Source: an uncultured Flavobacteriaceae bacterium (lineage in GTDB: Bacteria; Bacteroidota; Bacteroidia; Flavobacteriales; Flavobacteriaceae). Taken from it: a DNA stretch of 64,000 bases. The stretch's first letter is position 1; every line of letters begins with the position of its first letter. The DNA lies in the NCBI GenBank assembly GCA_947494715.1, contig CANLWG010000016.1, positions 95,106-159,105 on the forward strand. Direction: 5' to 3'. Below are positions 47,847-57,299 of the stretch, one piece after another. Position numbers and translations under genes: made by a program. Below the pieces are notes generated by a model. It saw nothing but the letters and a program-made list of their open reading frames with translations, made no database searches and was not told the DNA's origin.

Positions 47847-48992
47847 ATGGAGGCGACAAATCTGACATATCTTTCCATTGGCAGCAATCTTGGAGATCGA
47901 TTTTTGAATATCCAAGAAGCCCTATTCCATATTCATGAGGAAATTGGTGAAGTTATTGTCACTTCCCATGTATACGAATCCGCTTCATGGGGTTTTGAGG
48001 GCGATGATTTCTATAATGTCTGTATATGCCTAAGAACAATATTACGACCGCTGGACGTCCTAAATCGTCTTTTATCCATTGAAAAGCGATTGGGAAGGAT
48101 ACGCAGAAATGCAAAGGAATATGCATCCAGAACGGTCGATATTGATATTTTATATTATGAAAATGAGATAATCGATACGGACCAGCTTACTATTCCCCAT
48201 CCTAAATTACATGAACGCCGTTTTGTACTTAGGCCTTTGGCGGACATTGCACCACAGCATTACCATCCCCTCCTTAAGAAAGACACGCGTAATCTCCTGC
48301 AAGAATGCAAAGATCAGAATGCTCCTAAAAAGACCGATCATACTTTGTTTCCTTCCCGGGAAGCACTTTTTTCAAATGTGCAGTTCATTGCCATTGAGGG
48401 AAATATTGGTGCAGGAAAAACTACTTTGGCCAAAAGAATGTCAACCGATTTTAATGGTAAACTGGTCTTGGAACGGTTTGCCGAAAATCCTTTTTTGCCC
48501 AATTTTTACAAAGATCAAAACCGTTATGCCTTCCCTTTGGAAATGTCATTTTTGGCGGACCGTTACCAACAATTCACGGATGACACCTCCCAATACGACC
48601 TTTTCAAGAGTTTTATGATAAGTGATTATGATATTTTTAAATCGTTGATCTTTGCCCAGATTACATTGCAAAAAGAGGAGTTTGAGCTGTACAGAAAGAT
48701 TTTCGGTTTTATGTACAAAGAAGTAAAAAAGCCTCAAATCTATGTGTACTTGTATCAGACCACGGAACGTTTGTTAGAGAATATTAAGAAGAGAGGGCGG
48801 GATTATGAACGGAATATTGGCCCTGAATATCTTGAAAAAATCAATAGGGGCTATTTTGATTTTCTAAAAAGCTATCCGAAGGATAATTGCCTGACTATAG
48901 ATATTAGTCAAATGGATTTTGTAGAGGATCGGGATGATTACAATACCGTGGTAAGAACCATTCAAAACTTTGCCGTTAATCAATGTAATTAA
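47847..48992 (+). CDS. folK: HPPK-deoxynucleoside kinase fusion
   Basis: 381 residues with two enzymes. Residues 1 to about 160 are 6-hydroxymethyl-dihydropterin pyrophosphokinase (YLSIGSNLGDR; RTVDIDILYY at 95-104 with metal-binding Asp98 and Asp100), a folate enzyme. From about 178 a deoxynucleoside kinase begins, P-loop EGNIGAGKTT at 184-193, ending with FDFLKSYPKDNCLTIDISQMDF. Joining folate and deoxynucleotide salvage in one chain is a known arrangement in Flavobacteria. ATG at 47847. Confidence 0.94.
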   Translation: MEATNLTYLSIGSNLGDRFLNIQEALFHIHEEIGEVIVTSHVYESASWGFEGDDFYNVCICLRTILRPLDVLNRLLSIEKRLGRIRRNAKEYASRTVDIDILYYENEIIDTDQLTIPHPKLHERRFVLRPLADIAPQHYHPLLKKDTRNLLQECKDQNAPKKTDHTLFPSREALFSNVQFIAIEGNIGAGKTTLAKRMSTDFNGKLVLERFAENPFLPNFYKDQNRYAFPLEMSFLADRYQQFTDDTSQYDLFKSFMISDYDIFKSLIFAQITLQKEEFELYRKIFGFMYKEVKKPQIYVYLYQTTERLLENIKKRGRDYERNIGPEYLEKINRGYFDFLKSYPKDNCLTIDISQMDFVEDRDDYNTVVRTIQNFAVNQCN

Positions 48993-49083
48993 CACAATTT
49001 TGGCAAATTTCTTGCACAATACCAATGGATTTACGTTATTGCACCCTCAATTAAACAACTAACTAACTCAAACTATATATTTC

Positions 49084-49115
49084 TGCCCTGACATTTATGT
49101 TAGGGCATTTTTATT
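49084..49115. terminator. Terminator between folK-dNK and the TrmH-like gene
   Basis: TGCCCTGA (49084-49091) pairs with TTAGGGCA (49100-49107, one G-U), followed by a T-rich run. The right arm contains the stop codon of the convergent methylase gene. Confidence 0.75.
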
Positions 49116-49642
49116 TTATACAGCTTTGACCAAAGGTCCCAGACGACTACACCAACGCTTACTGCTATATTCAATGAGTGTTTTGTACCATATTGTGGGA
49201 TTTCCAAGACCCCATCACAGAGGTCCACAACTTCCTGGGCCACACCCTTTACCTCGTTGCCAAAAATCAAAGCGTACTTTTTATCGGCATTTATGGAGAA
49301 TTGGTTCAGCATTGTAGCATGTTCTGTCTGTTCAACCGCCATAACGCAAAAATCCAAAGCTTTAAGCTCTTGTACCAACTCCACTGTACTTTTATGATAC
49401 TCCCATGCCACACTTTCCGTTGCCCCCAGAGCTGTTTTATGGATATCCTTATGCGGTGGAACCGCCGTAATACCACATAAATGGATTTTTTCGATCAAAA
49501 AGGCATCAGCCGTACGGAATACCGAACCAATATTATTAAGACTTCTGATATTGTCAAGAACTATGACCAATGGGAATTTAGGTGTTGTTTTAAACGCCTC
49601 TACACTTGGCCGATTTAGCTCTTCATTCTTTAATTTGCGCAT
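49100..49642 (-). CDS. TrmH/SpoU-family RNA 2'-O-methyltransferase
   Basis: 180 residues, SPOUT fold. The three signature motifs are NIRSLNNIGSVFRTAD, IFGNEVKGV and HSLNIAVSVGVVVWD, which form the trefoil knot SAM site. The short N terminus lacks a separate RNA-binding domain. The target may be tRNA Gm18 or rRNA but cannot be told. ATG at 49642 (MRKLKNEELNRPS) is preferred over one 21 bases upstream. Confidence 0.92.
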   Translation of the reverse strand: MRKLKNEELNRPSVEAFKTTPKFPLVIVLDNIRSLNNIGSVFRTADAFLIEKIHLCGITAVPPHKDIHKTALGATESVAWEYHKSTVELVQELKALDFCVMAVEQTEHATMLNQFSINADKKYALIFGNEVKGVAQEVVDLCDGVLEIPQYGTKHSLNIAVSVGVVVWDLWSKLYKIKMP

Positions 49643-49784
49643 TTTGCGTTTTGAATTGTACATTTCTTGGAACCATGATACATGGAAAACTTATTCATAA
49701 ATATCAACATCCATTTTCAATGATTCGTAAAATCGGTACATTCGTTCGAGTCATTTTTTGTAAAAATAAACGATTAAAATCGCT

Positions 49785-52406
49785 TTGGGCAACACATCAA
49801 AAATAAAAAAGGTAACCCCCTTGATGAAGCAATACAACACCATCAAGACAAAATATCCCGATGCCTTGTTGCTGTTCCGTGTCGGTGATTTTTATGAAAC
49901 CTTTGGTGAGGATGCGGTCAAGGCCTCCAAAATTTTGGGCATCATCCTAACACATCGGAACAACGGGGGTGACCGTACGGAACTCGCCGGTTTTCCCCAT
50001 CACTCCTTGAATACCTATCTTCCTAAATTGGTAAAGGCCGGACAACGCGTTGCCATTTGCGATCAACTGGAAGATCCGAAAATGACAAAGACCATAGTGA
50101 AACGGGGTGTTACCGAATTGGTAACCCCAGGGGTGGCCATGAACGATGACATACTCCATGCAAAAACGAACAATTTTTTGTGTGCCGTTCACTTTGGAAA
50201 CAAGATATTGGGGATTTCCTTCGTGGACATTTCCACGGGAGAGTTCCTCACGGCCCAAGGGGATGAGGAACAAATTGATAAATTATTACAGAACTTTGGG
50301 CCCAATGAGGTATTGGTATCCAAGGCCCACAAAAAAGAATTTTCCGAAGCTTTTGGCTCTAACTATCATTCATTTTATATAGAGGATTGGGTGTTCCAAG
50401 ACGATTATGCGCTGGAAATGCTCAACTCACATTTTAAGACGGCCACCCTTAAGGGTTTTGGTGTAGACCATCTTACTGATGGAATTGTAGCATCCGGTGT
50501 AGTGTTGCATTATCTTTCCGAGACCCAACATAGACGATTGCAACACATTACTGCCCTGAGACGTATTGCCGAGGAGGAGCATGTTTGGATGGATCGTTTT
50601 ACCATAAAGAATCTGGAACTTTACCATTCCGTCAATGCTCAGGCGGTAACTCTTTTGGATATTATAGATAGGACATTATCTCCAATGGGCGGGCGAATGC
50701 TAAAACGTTGGTTGGCCTTACCGTTAAAAAATATTGAAAAAATAAGAAGACGGCACCAGGTAATTGCACATTTATCCCAGCATGAAGATATCCTTCAAAA
50801 ACTACAGCATCATATTAAGCAAATGGGCGATTTGGAACGCCTTATTTCCAAAGTAGCCACGGGCAGGATCAATCCTAAAGAGACTATACAGCTCAAAAAT
50901 TCATTGGAATCCGTTATCCCAATAAAACAATTAGGCGTACAAAGCGACGACAAATCATTACAATCCATTGGAGATCAATTGCATTCCTGTGATATGCTCA
51001 GGACACGAATCAAGGAAATGCTCCATGAGGAGGCCCCAGTAAACATACAGAAGGGCAATACAGTGGCCAAAGGGTATTCCGAAGAACTGGACGAGCTGCG
51101 GGAACTTGCTTATTCAGGTAAGGAGTACTTGGACAATATGTTGGAACGGGAAACCGAACGTACAGGAATAACCTCGCTTAAAATTGCCTCTAATAACGTA
51201 TTCGGATATTATATTGAGGTACGGAATACCCATAAGGACAAGGTGCCCGATGAGTGGATCCGAAAACAGACCTTGGTCAGTGCGGAGCGCTATATTACGG
51301 AGGAACTTAAGGAATATGAAGCTAAAATATTGGGGGCCGAAGAACGGATCTTTAGTCTGGAACAACAATTGTTCTCCCAACTTGTAGTTTGGATGCAGGA
51401 GTATATAGCACCTGTTCAGAACAATGCCCATCAAATTGCCCAACTGGACTGTCTTTGTGGATTTACCCAATTGGCATGGGAAAATTCCTATGTACAACCT
51501 TTAATCAATGATTCCACCGAAATTGAAATTAAAAATGGGAGACATCCCGTTATTGAAAAACAATTGCCCTTAGGGGAAGCCTATATTGCCAATGATGTGC
51601 TACTAAATAGGGAAAATCAACAGATTATTATGATTACCGGGCCCAATATGAGTGGTAAATCGGCTATTTTAAGACAGACCGCATTAATCGTGCTCTTGGC
51701 CCAAATAGGGAGTTTTGTACCCGCAGAAGATGCAAAAATTGGTGTTGTGGACAAAATTTTTACGCGGGTAGGTGCCAGTGACAATATTTCTATGGGCGAA
51801 TCTACGTTTATGGTAGAGATGAACGAGACGGCCTCTATCCTGAACAACCTTTCCGAACGTAGTCTAGTACTCTTGGACGAAATAGGCCGCGGAACAAGTA
51901 CCTATGACGGGATTTCCATAGCCTGGGCCATTTCGGAGTATCTGCACGAACACCCCGCGAGGGCCAAGACCCTTTTTGCCACACATTATCATGAGCTAAA
52001 TGAAATGGCCGTAACTTTTGAGCGTATTAAAAATTACAATGTTTCCGTAAAGGAATTAAAAGATAAGGTCCTTTTTCTTAGGAAACTGACGCCTGGGGGT
52101 AGTGAGCATAGCTTTGGTATCCATGTGGCAAAAATGGCCGGAATGCCGCAACAGGTTATCCAAAAAGCCAATAAAATCCTTAAAAAGCTGGAAAAATCGC
52201 ATTCCAGCGAAGAACTTACCCATAAGCTCCAATCCGTTCAAAATGAAATGCAGCTGAGTTTCTTTAATTTGGACGATCCGCTTTTGGAGGAAATCAAGGA
52301 GGAAATCACCCATTTGGACATCAATACACTTACTCCGGTAGAGGCCCTTATGAAATTGAATGAAATAAAACGCTTGTTGACCAAGAACAAGAAAGCGAGC
52401 TCCTAA
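49785..52406 (+). CDS. mutS: DNA mismatch repair protein MutS
   Basis: 873 residues. The mismatch-reading FYE motif is in [12 protein letters not shown]. The connector, lever and clamp regions follow. The ATPase has Walker [14 protein letters not shown], Walker [17 protein letters not shown] and [10 protein letters not shown]. MutS1 type, full length. The start is TTG at 49785, since the family begins about a dozen residues before [11 protein letters not shown] and the first ATG (49824) would remove that segment. A stem-loop terminator follows. Confidence 0.97.
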   Translation: MGNTSKIKKVTPLMKQYNTIKTKYPDALLLFRVGDFYETFGEDAVKASKILGIILTHRNNGGDRTELAGFPHHSLNTYLPKLVKAGQRVAICDQLEDPKMTKTIVKRGVTELVTPGVAMNDDILHAKTNNFLCAVHFGNKILGISFVDISTGEFLTAQGDEEQIDKLLQNFGPNEVLVSKAHKKEFSEAFGSNYHSFYIEDWVFQDDYALEMLNSHFKTATLKGFGVDHLTDGIVASGVVLHYLSETQHRRLQHITALRRIAEEEHVWMDRFTIKNLELYHSVNAQAVTLLDIIDRTLSPMGGRMLKRWLALPLKNIEKIRRRHQVIAHLSQHEDILQKLQHHIKQMGDLERLISKVATGRINPKETIQLKNSLESVIPIKQLGVQSDDKSLQSIGDQLHSCDMLRTRIKEMLHEEAPVNIQKGNTVAKGYSEELDELRELAYSGKEYLDNMLERETERTGITSLKIASNNVFGYYIEVRNTHKDKVPDEWIRKQTLVSAERYITEELKEYEAKILGAEERIFSLEQQLFSQLVVWMQEYIAPVQNNAHQIAQLDCLCGFTQLAWENSYVQPLINDSTEIEIKNGRHPVIEKQLPLGEAYIANDVLLNRENQQIIMITGPNMSGKSAILRQTALIVLLAQIGSFVPAEDAKIGVVDKIFTRVGASDNISMGESTFMVEMNETASILNNLSERSLVLLDEIGRGTSTYDGISIAWAISEYLHEHPARAKTLFATHYHELNEMAVTFERIKNYNVSVKELKDKVLFLRKLTPGGSEHSFGIHVAKMAGMPQQVIQKANKILKKLEKSHSSEELTHKLQSVQNEMQLSFFNLDDPLLEEIKEEITHLDINTLTPVEALMKLNEIKRLLTKNKKASS

Positions 52407-52414
52407 ATGGCCTA

Positions 52415-52448
52415 AACCTGTTAGGTCTCTGAGACCTGACAGGTTTTT
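52415..52448 (+). terminator. Terminator after mutS
   Basis: AACCTGTTAGGTCT (52415-52428) pairs with AGACCTGACAGGTT (52432-52445), one G-U, then T. The AACCTGTCAGGT-type stem resembles short palindromes dispersed in many Bacteroidetes genomes. Confidence 0.8.
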
Positions 52449-52460
52449 CAATTAAATTTC

Positions 52461-52490
52461 TTTGCCTTTTACCAAATTGTCTTAAATTTG
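52461..52490 (+). promoter_or_regulatory. tRNA-Gly promoter
   Basis: TTTG at 52461-52464, 18-base spacer, TAAATTTG at 52483-52490 (TAnnTTTG). A second -7-like TAATTTTG is at 52522-52529 without an upstream partner. Confidence 0.65.
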
Positions 52491-52548
52491 CACCTGCCTT
52501 ATGGCGGACAGGCCCGCACAATAATTTTGTGCTACGTTCTTATACGCT

Positions 52549-52621
52549 GCGAAAATAGCTCAGTTGGTAGAGCGCCACCTTGCCAAGGTGGAGGTCGCGG
52601 GTTCGAATCCCGTTTTTCGCT
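52549..52621 (+). tRNA. tRNA-Gly (anticodon GCC)
   Basis: 73 bases. Acceptor GCGAAAA pairs with TTTTCGC, D arm AGCTC...GAGC, anticodon stem CCACC/GGTGG with loop TTGCCAA (GCC), T arm CGGG-TTCGAAT-CCCG, discriminator T. The CCA is not encoded. Confidence 0.97.
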
Positions 52622-52622
52622 C

Positions 52623-52648
52623 AAAACGCTGCTTGTCAGCGTTTTTTT
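52623..52648 (+). terminator. Terminator-like hairpin between the two tRNA genes
   Basis: AAAACGCTG (52623-52631) pairs with CAGCGTTTT (52637-52645), followed by T. It implies partial or full separation of the tRNA-Leu transcript, though no clear promoter is seen before tRNA-Leu. Confidence 0.6.
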
Positions 52649-52675
52649 GTTCAATTGCAGAAACTGTAATTGTAT

Positions 52676-52760
52676 GCTCGAGTGGTGGAATTGGTAGACA
52701 CGTTGGACTTAAAATCCAATGGCCATTGTGGCCGTGCGGGTTCAAGTCCCGCCTCGAGTA
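52676..52760 (+). tRNA. tRNA-Leu (anticodon TAA)
   Basis: 85 bases with the long variable arm of class II tRNAs. Acceptor GCTCGAG pairs with CTCGAGT (first pair G-U), anticodon stem TTGGA/TCCAA with loop CTTAAAA (TAA), T arm GCGGG-TTCAAGT-CCCGC, discriminator A. It is the last core gene; accessory DNA begins at its 3' end. Confidence 0.97.
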
Positions 52761-52807
52761 CTTTAACCCTTGTTAATCAATTGATTTTCAGGGGTTTTTA
52801 AATTTTT

Positions 52808-52831
52808 AGGGGGCAATATAGGGGGAAATAT
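52808..52831 (+). repeat. 12-bp tandem repeat AGGGGGMAATAT downstream of tRNA-Leu
   Basis: AGGGGGCAATAT (52808-52819) is immediately followed by AGGGGGAAATAT (52820-52831), differing at one base. It is in the 141-base gap between tRNA-Leu and the first accessory gene. It may be a recombinase arm site of an element integrated at the tRNA; that is inference, as no integrase is visible. Confidence 0.5.
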
Positions 52832-52901
52832 TTAAAATATACTTTATTGTTCAACCATATAGCTTGAAGAAATAATCCTTGCTAAATGACGGCATTTGTT
52901 T

Positions 52902-53132
52902 TCAACCGTAATTTACCAGCGTACAATTACATTGATAAACATCTCCTTCCTTGGTGGCAATACCACTCACCATTTCGCTAGCTTTTATAAATAATTCTTT
53001 TTTAATTTCCTCGGTCAATTGAAAATCCTCGTCTACTTTAATCGTTATTTCGGCCAGCTGTCGAGATTTTTTGACTTCAATTCCTTGGTGTACGGTTGAT
53101 GCCGTAGTGCAAACAATTTTTATTTCTTTCAT
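52902..53132 (-). CDS. Small protein of unknown function
   Basis: 76 residues from ATG 53132 (MKEIKIVCTTASTVHQG). The sequence alternates a short strand (IKIVCTTAST), a second strand (AEITIKVDEDFQ), an amphipathic helix (EEIKKELFIKASEMVSG), and a final strand ending YQCNCTLVNYG with a Cys-x-Cys. It is soluble with no signal peptide. I recognise no family. It lies downstream of the broken ATPase gene on the same strand, 135 bases away, so it may or may not belong to the defence operon. Confidence 0.5.
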   Translation of the reverse strand: MKEIKIVCTTASTVHQGIEVKKSRQLAEITIKVDEDFQLTEEIKKELFIKASEMVSGIATKEGDVYQCNCTLVNYG

Positions 53133-53267
53133 AATGAGAGTTTTTTCAAAACAGGATTCAATATACATGCCAATCAGGTCAAGAACAAAATCAACGCATA
53201 TAGGTGGTCATATTGTCAGTATCACTTAGTTTTACATATTCTCCAAAAGTTCAAATAAACGATTCCC

Positions 53268-54680
53268 TTAAATTATTTCGCTTAAAGTCTTTCGTATGGC
53301 TTCAAAATCCTCATTTTGATGATTAAGCCATCGCTGAATAAATTGACGTTGAATACTTAATATGCTATCGGAATTACGATTACCAAGAATTATTTGAGAC
53401 ATAAAAGCGAATTTCTGTTTCATATCCAAAATTATTTCTAATTCCTTGATTAGTCGGTCTTCTTCCTTCGAATCTGAAATTAATGCACGTATTTGGTTGA
53501 TAGCGAATTCTTGATTCCAAATAATATCTTCTGGAACAGATTTTGGCAAATAAAATACGTTGGTCAGATAGAAGTCGAGATAAGATTTAAGTAATTCCAA
53601 TTGTTGTTTTTCCTTCTTTCCTTTAGTGCCACCATCTACCGAAAACTTAATATTTTCGTTCGTTTGTTCCTTAATTTTTAATTTAAGATAATCAACATTT
53701 ATATCGGACACTGCAAAAGTTTGCCAATCAAAGTGTGGGAAGCTCGGAGATTGATCCCCGTCAAAAAATATAAAATCATCAGTTCTTTTCTCACGACAAA
53801 AAACACTTATGAATTCTTTTTTTAGTACAGACTCCCCACCGGGATTGAATCTGACATTAAATAAATTATTAGTGGCATCGCCCATTTTCTGAAGTACACC
53901 TGAAACAATTTCTTGGGCCAATATGTCTTCTACAATTATATTTTTCCTCTTGGTGATGGGGAATTCAATATGATAGAATGCTTCTTCAGAGGTAAGGTTT
54001 TCCCTAACCAAGAATCTTCCATTTCGGGGATTTTGATAGAAAACTTTTATAGCTTCTTTGGGCAACCCCTTAACTATTGATGGGGAATGGCTCGTCAACA
54101 CAACTTGATGTTTTTTTAATTTGATTTGTTCCAACAGGAATAATTTTAATCTTTCTTGGGCACCTGGATGCAAAGATACTTCAGGTTCGTCCAGTAAGAT
54201 AAGTGAGTAGTTATTAGCAGCAAGTACTTCCCTAACCAGCCTAACGACTGCCATTTCACCACTACCCGCAACCGCCTCAGAATATTTCGCAAAATCCGTT
54301 TGAAATAATATCGAATAGCCCTCATTCCGAAATAGTTCGTGTAAAACGGACTTACCACTTATATATTTGCGGCCTAGGACAAAAGAAATCCATTCTAGTT
54401 CTTCAGAGGATAAACTTTCTACTGGGTCATTTAAAACCCTTGTATTCGAATAAATTTTTGTTTTTTTCCCAGTAAACAAATTATTAAGAGAAGAGGATTT
54501 TGTCCGAAGATATTCTTGCTTGTTTTTGGCCCTGCTGTTCTTTAAATTCCCAAAATAATAATATTTGTCAAAGGCACTTAATTCCGCTCTAAAATCGAGA
54601 TAGACAACATTTTTGATTATTGGTCTATCTCTTTCATTTTTATTCTCCCTTGTTCGCATACCTGCCCAAGCTAGCGGTCT
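53268..54680 (-). pseudogene. 3' part of the IS21-interrupted OLD-like ATPase (Walker B and TOPRIM-like half)
   Basis: Reading restarts at 54674 directly after the duplicated target (54675-54680) and gives 468 residues, positions 132-599 of the restored protein. Visible are an ABC-type signature AGSGEMAVVRL (Ser-Gly-Glu at 269-271), Walker B YSLILLDEPEVSLHP (Asp293, Glu294), the H-loop TSHSPS (His327), then a TOPRIM-like pair: IIVEDI (Glu380) and FIFFDGDQS (Asp436, Asp438). This is the layout of OLD-family nucleases: ATPase plus metal-dependent TOPRIM. The ATG at 54659 is internal and not the native start. Without Walker A this half cannot be an active ATPase. Confidence 0.85.
54675..54680. 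repeat. Left copy of IS21 target-site duplication
   Basis: CGGTCT on the plus strand, identical to 57294-57299, abutting the element's terminal TGGCTA. Confidence 0.9.
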
Positions 54681-54699
54681 TGGCTATTTCGGAGTGATG

Positions 54700-54740
54700 G
54701 TGCCACCCATTTCGGTCGAATGGTGCCACTTTGAGAGATA
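54700..54740 (+). repeat. IS21 left-end transposase-binding repeats (2 copies)
   Basis: GTGCCA cores at 54700-54705 and 54723-54728, 23 bases apart. The inner one continues CTTTGAGAGAT, the mirror of ATCTCTCGAAGTGGCAC at the right end. Confidence 0.7.
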
Positions 54741-54765
54741 CTGCAATTATAGTTAAAATTTGTTT

Positions 54766-55509
54766 TTATTCCTTTTTTAAAATTCCTTTTCTTAACGATT
54801 CCCCTTTTAGGTCGATCCTATGTGAGGAGTTTACTATCCTGTCCAAAATGGCATCGGCAATGGTTCCCTCCCCGATAATATCGTACCATGCCGATACGGG
54901 TATCTGTGATGATATGATCGTAGAGGTTTTGTTATGTCGATCATCGATAATATCCATTAGTGCTTCCCTTGCATGGTTGTCGAAGCCCTGCAGTCCAAAG
55001 TCGTCCAAAATCAATAGATCTGCTTTGAGAAGTTTGTTCAGTTCTTTAAGGTATGTGCCATCGACTTTGCTTAGTTTCAATTTTTTAAGGAGCCTGGCGG
55101 TATTGGAGTAAATGGTTTTATATTGCATCATACAGGCCTGATGCCCCAATGCTTGCCCCAAGTAGCTCTTTCCTACGCCCGAAGCCCCGGTGATGATGAT
55201 ATTTTCTTTTCGGGATATAAAGTCGAGCGTTGCCAAACGCTCGAACATGTTCCTGTCCAGATTCCGGTTCTGTACATAGTCGATATCCGCAAGGTTGGCC
55301 GTTTGTTTGAACCCCGCCAGCTTTAAGAGGCGTTCGATCTTACGGTTCTGCCGATCATCCCATTGATGGTCGGTCAGGAGCGCCAGGTACCCATCGGCAG
55401 TGCTTTTGTTGGTGCGGTTGTCCTTTAGGTGGGCCGCGTGCAGCTCCGCCATTGCCCCCAGGCGCATTTGTTTGAGTTTTTCGATAGTCTGATTGTTGTT
55501 CATGATCAT
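54766..55509 (-). CDS. istB: IS21-family helper ATPase
   Basis: 247 residues, AAA+ ATPase of the DnaC/IstB type. Walker A is GASGVGKSYLGQALG, Walker B LLILDDFGLQGFD, with sensor region TIISSQIPVSAWYDIIG. The N-terminal helix QTIEKLKQMRLGAM is usual for IstB. It loads or activates IstA for transposition and selects the target. It starts 19 bases after the istA stop. ATG at 55509; another ATG at 55503 is possible. Confidence 0.97.
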   Translation of the reverse strand: MIMNNNQTIEKLKQMRLGAMAELHAAHLKDNRTNKSTADGYLALLTDHQWDDRQNRKIERLLKLAGFKQTANLADIDYVQNRNLDRNMFERLATLDFISRKENIIITGASGVGKSYLGQALGHQACMMQYKTIYSNTARLLKKLKLSKVDGTYLKELNKLLKADLLILDDFGLQGFDNHAREALMDIIDDRHNKTSTIISSQIPVSAWYDIIGEGTIADAILDRIVNSSHRIDLKGESLRKGILKKE

Positions 55510-55528
55510 TGGATTTAAGTGATACGTT

Positions 55529-57082
55529 TTATCGATAATTGGAAGCGCCCCTTATATTTTGGTGTTCGGGTATATGGGACTTGTCATCTTCCAGGTCCTG
55601 GAAGAACAGGGAGCTTTGGTCCAGGTTGTTTTTCAGGATATTCTGGATACGCTTATAACTGACCGCATCGGCCTGCAAGGCCCTTTTGCAGGCATTGTCC
55701 AGTCGCCCTGAGCCGTATGACCTATGGAGCTGTATAATCCCCATTGCACGTTTGTACCCTATCTCCGGATAGTCCACACCGGCAATTATTTGCCCAACAC
55801 AGGCCACAACGTGGCTGCCGTGGGGAGTTGCCTTGTTCCTAAAAAACTCCGGGCTCCAATCGCTATACTGTTTGTGGGTACTGCTCAGGTGGTCCTTATT
55901 GGTGTTATACGACCCTTTGGAACCATTGCGCGGGTGCAGTGCGATGCGCTGGCTGTTGTAATATACCTCCACCATATTTTTGGTATAATGGATAACGGTC
56001 TCCCTGCCTATATACCGATAGGGAACGCTATAGTAGGTCTTGTCCGGGGAAAAATAGACATACCCTATTTTCTGCACTTTCGCCCTTCGGTACTCCTTGA
56101 GTTCATATCGTGTAGCGGGCAGGGGTTTTAGGTATTCCCTTTCCACTGATTGGAAGAGTTCCAGACGGCTGGCCTCCTTTCGTTTGAACAGAAGGTCGTT
56201 GTACCTTTCCAACAGCCGTTTTATCTCTTTGTTCAAATCTTCCAAAGAAAAGAAGGTCATCTCCCGTAAGGGATAATAGATACGTTGGTAGGCTAGATGG
56301 ACGGCATTTTCCACCAAAGCTTTATCTTGTGGGGAATATCCCCTGGCAGGATTGATCACGCAGTTGTAATGGCGTGCAAAGTCCTTGAAGCTACGGTTGA
56401 TCTGCGCTTCGTACCTATTGGACCTGGTCACGGCGGACTTGAGGTTATCGGATACAATGGCCTTGGGCACGCCCCCGTAAAAATGCAGGGCATTTTCACA
56501 ACAACCGATCAGATCTTCGCGCTTTTGGCTCCTGCAGGCCTCCACATAGGTATACTGGCTGCTGGGAAGGATCGCTGTGAATACCTCGACCGGTACCAGT
56601 TCCCCCGTGTCCCTGTCCACGATATGGAGTTTCTTGCCCGCATAGTCGATGAACATCTCCTTTCCGGCCTCATGTTCGAGCTTCATCGAGCCTTTGATCT
56701 TTGCGTACTTGCGGCGGTAATGCTCCATGAACTGGGTATACCCGTACGGTTCTTTTGACCTTGAACTATACTCCCCATAATGGTACAGAAAAGTAAAACC
56801 AGGATGGTCCCGGGCCTTGTTCATGCCCTCGAAATAGCGCATAAGTTCATCATAGCGCGTATTATCGATGGTGGTACGGGAAGTGAAAAGTGCCTCCAGA
56901 CGGGCATTGTCGAAGGACAGCAGTTCCTTAAAGGTGTGACCGCTCCCCTTGAACGAACGCATATAGGTGTTCACCGTATTACGGGAGATGCCGAGGGCAG
57001 TCCCTATTTTACGGTTGCCATAACCGTCCAAGTGCAGCGTGATGATCTGTTTCAGGTCCATTGGATCAAGTGTGTTGGCCAT
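55529..57082 (-). CDS. istA: IS21-family transposase
   Basis: 517 residues. N-terminal helix-turn-helix LDGYGNRKIGTALGISRNTVNTYMRSF; integrase core with MFIDYAGKKLHIVD (first Asp), AIVSDNLKSAV (second Asp) and DKALVENAVHLAYQRI (Glu), the DDE triad; and a C-terminal beta/helical part (KVQKIGYVYFSPDKTYYSVPYRYIG). Full length for IstA, ATG at 57082. It cuts and joins the element ends together with IstB. Confidence 0.97.
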   Translation of the reverse strand: MANTLDPMDLKQIITLHLDGYGNRKIGTALGISRNTVNTYMRSFKGSGHTFKELLSFDNARLEALFTSRTTIDNTRYDELMRYFEGMNKARDHPGFTFLYHYGEYSSRSKEPYGYTQFMEHYRRKYAKIKGSMKLEHEAGKEMFIDYAGKKLHIVDRDTGELVPVEVFTAILPSSQYTYVEACRSQKREDLIGCCENALHFYGGVPKAIVSDNLKSAVTRSNRYEAQINRSFKDFARHYNCVINPARGYSPQDKALVENAVHLAYQRIYYPLREMTFFSLEDLNKEIKRLLERYNDLLFKRKEASRLELFQSVEREYLKPLPATRYELKEYRRAKVQKIGYVYFSPDKTYYSVPYRYIGRETVIHYTKNMVEVYYNSQRIALHPRNGSKGSYNTNKDHLSSTHKQYSDWSPEFFRNKATPHGSHVVACVGQIIAGVDYPEIGYKRAMGIIQLHRSYGSGRLDNACKRALQADAVSYKRIQNILKNNLDQSSLFFQDLEDDKSHIPEHQNIRGASNYR

Positions 57083-57119
57083 ATCGTGCTTTTATTTTAG
57101 CGCGATAAGGTAATTACTT

Positions 57120-57273
57120 GATCTCTCGAAGTGGCACGGTTCGAACCGTTACAACCGGCACAAAACGAACCGTTTTAGTTCCCGTCCAAAATCAACTGGC
57201 ACAGATCGAAACGAGAACTTTGGCACGGTTTGAACCGAAATGACTGGCACAAAGCCTCCGAAATCAGTGGCAC
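57120..57273 (-). repeat. IS21 right-end transposase-binding repeats (6 copies)
   Basis: TGGCAC-type cores on the plus strand at 57132, 57156 (CGGCAC), 57197, 57221, 57245 and 57268. Spacing is 24, 41, 24, 24 and 23 bases. The two outermost lie at the same distance from the end as the two left-end copies. Between the cores are GAACCG/CGAAAT-type segments. This fills the 211 bases between istA and the right end. Confidence 0.75.
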
Positions 57274-57293
57274 AATCCGAACCGAATTAGCCA

Positions 57294-57299
57294 CGGTCT
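57294..57299. repeat. Right copy of IS21 target-site duplication
   Basis: CGGTCT on the plus strand, identical to 54675-54680. In the gene it encodes Arg-Pro (AGA CCG). Confidence 0.9.

Larger units (their letters stand above)
54681..57293 (-). mobile_element. Complete IS21-family insertion sequence, 2613 bp
   Basis: Ends are TGGCTATTTCGG (left, plus strand) and TGGCTAATTCGG (right, minus strand), an 11/12 terminal inverted repeat, bordered by 6-bp direct repeats CGGTCT. It carries istA and istB reading leftward, both intact. Internal end repeats with GTGCCA cores are described separately. The element looks more G+C rich than the AT-rich genes around it. It splits the OLD-like ATPase gene in the sense orientation. 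Recent insertion is likely because the duplication and both flanking half-genes are undamaged. Confidence 0.95.

Noticed and set aside
52488..52776. Short open frames across the two tRNA genes
   Set aside because: Typical spurious translations of tRNA sequence (AGSNPVFRS pattern).
54659..54659. ATG at 54659 as the start of an independent 463-aa ATPase
   Set aside because: The frame continues upstream to the IS junction and joins the Walker A half; the 463-aa version lacks any nucleotide-binding loop.
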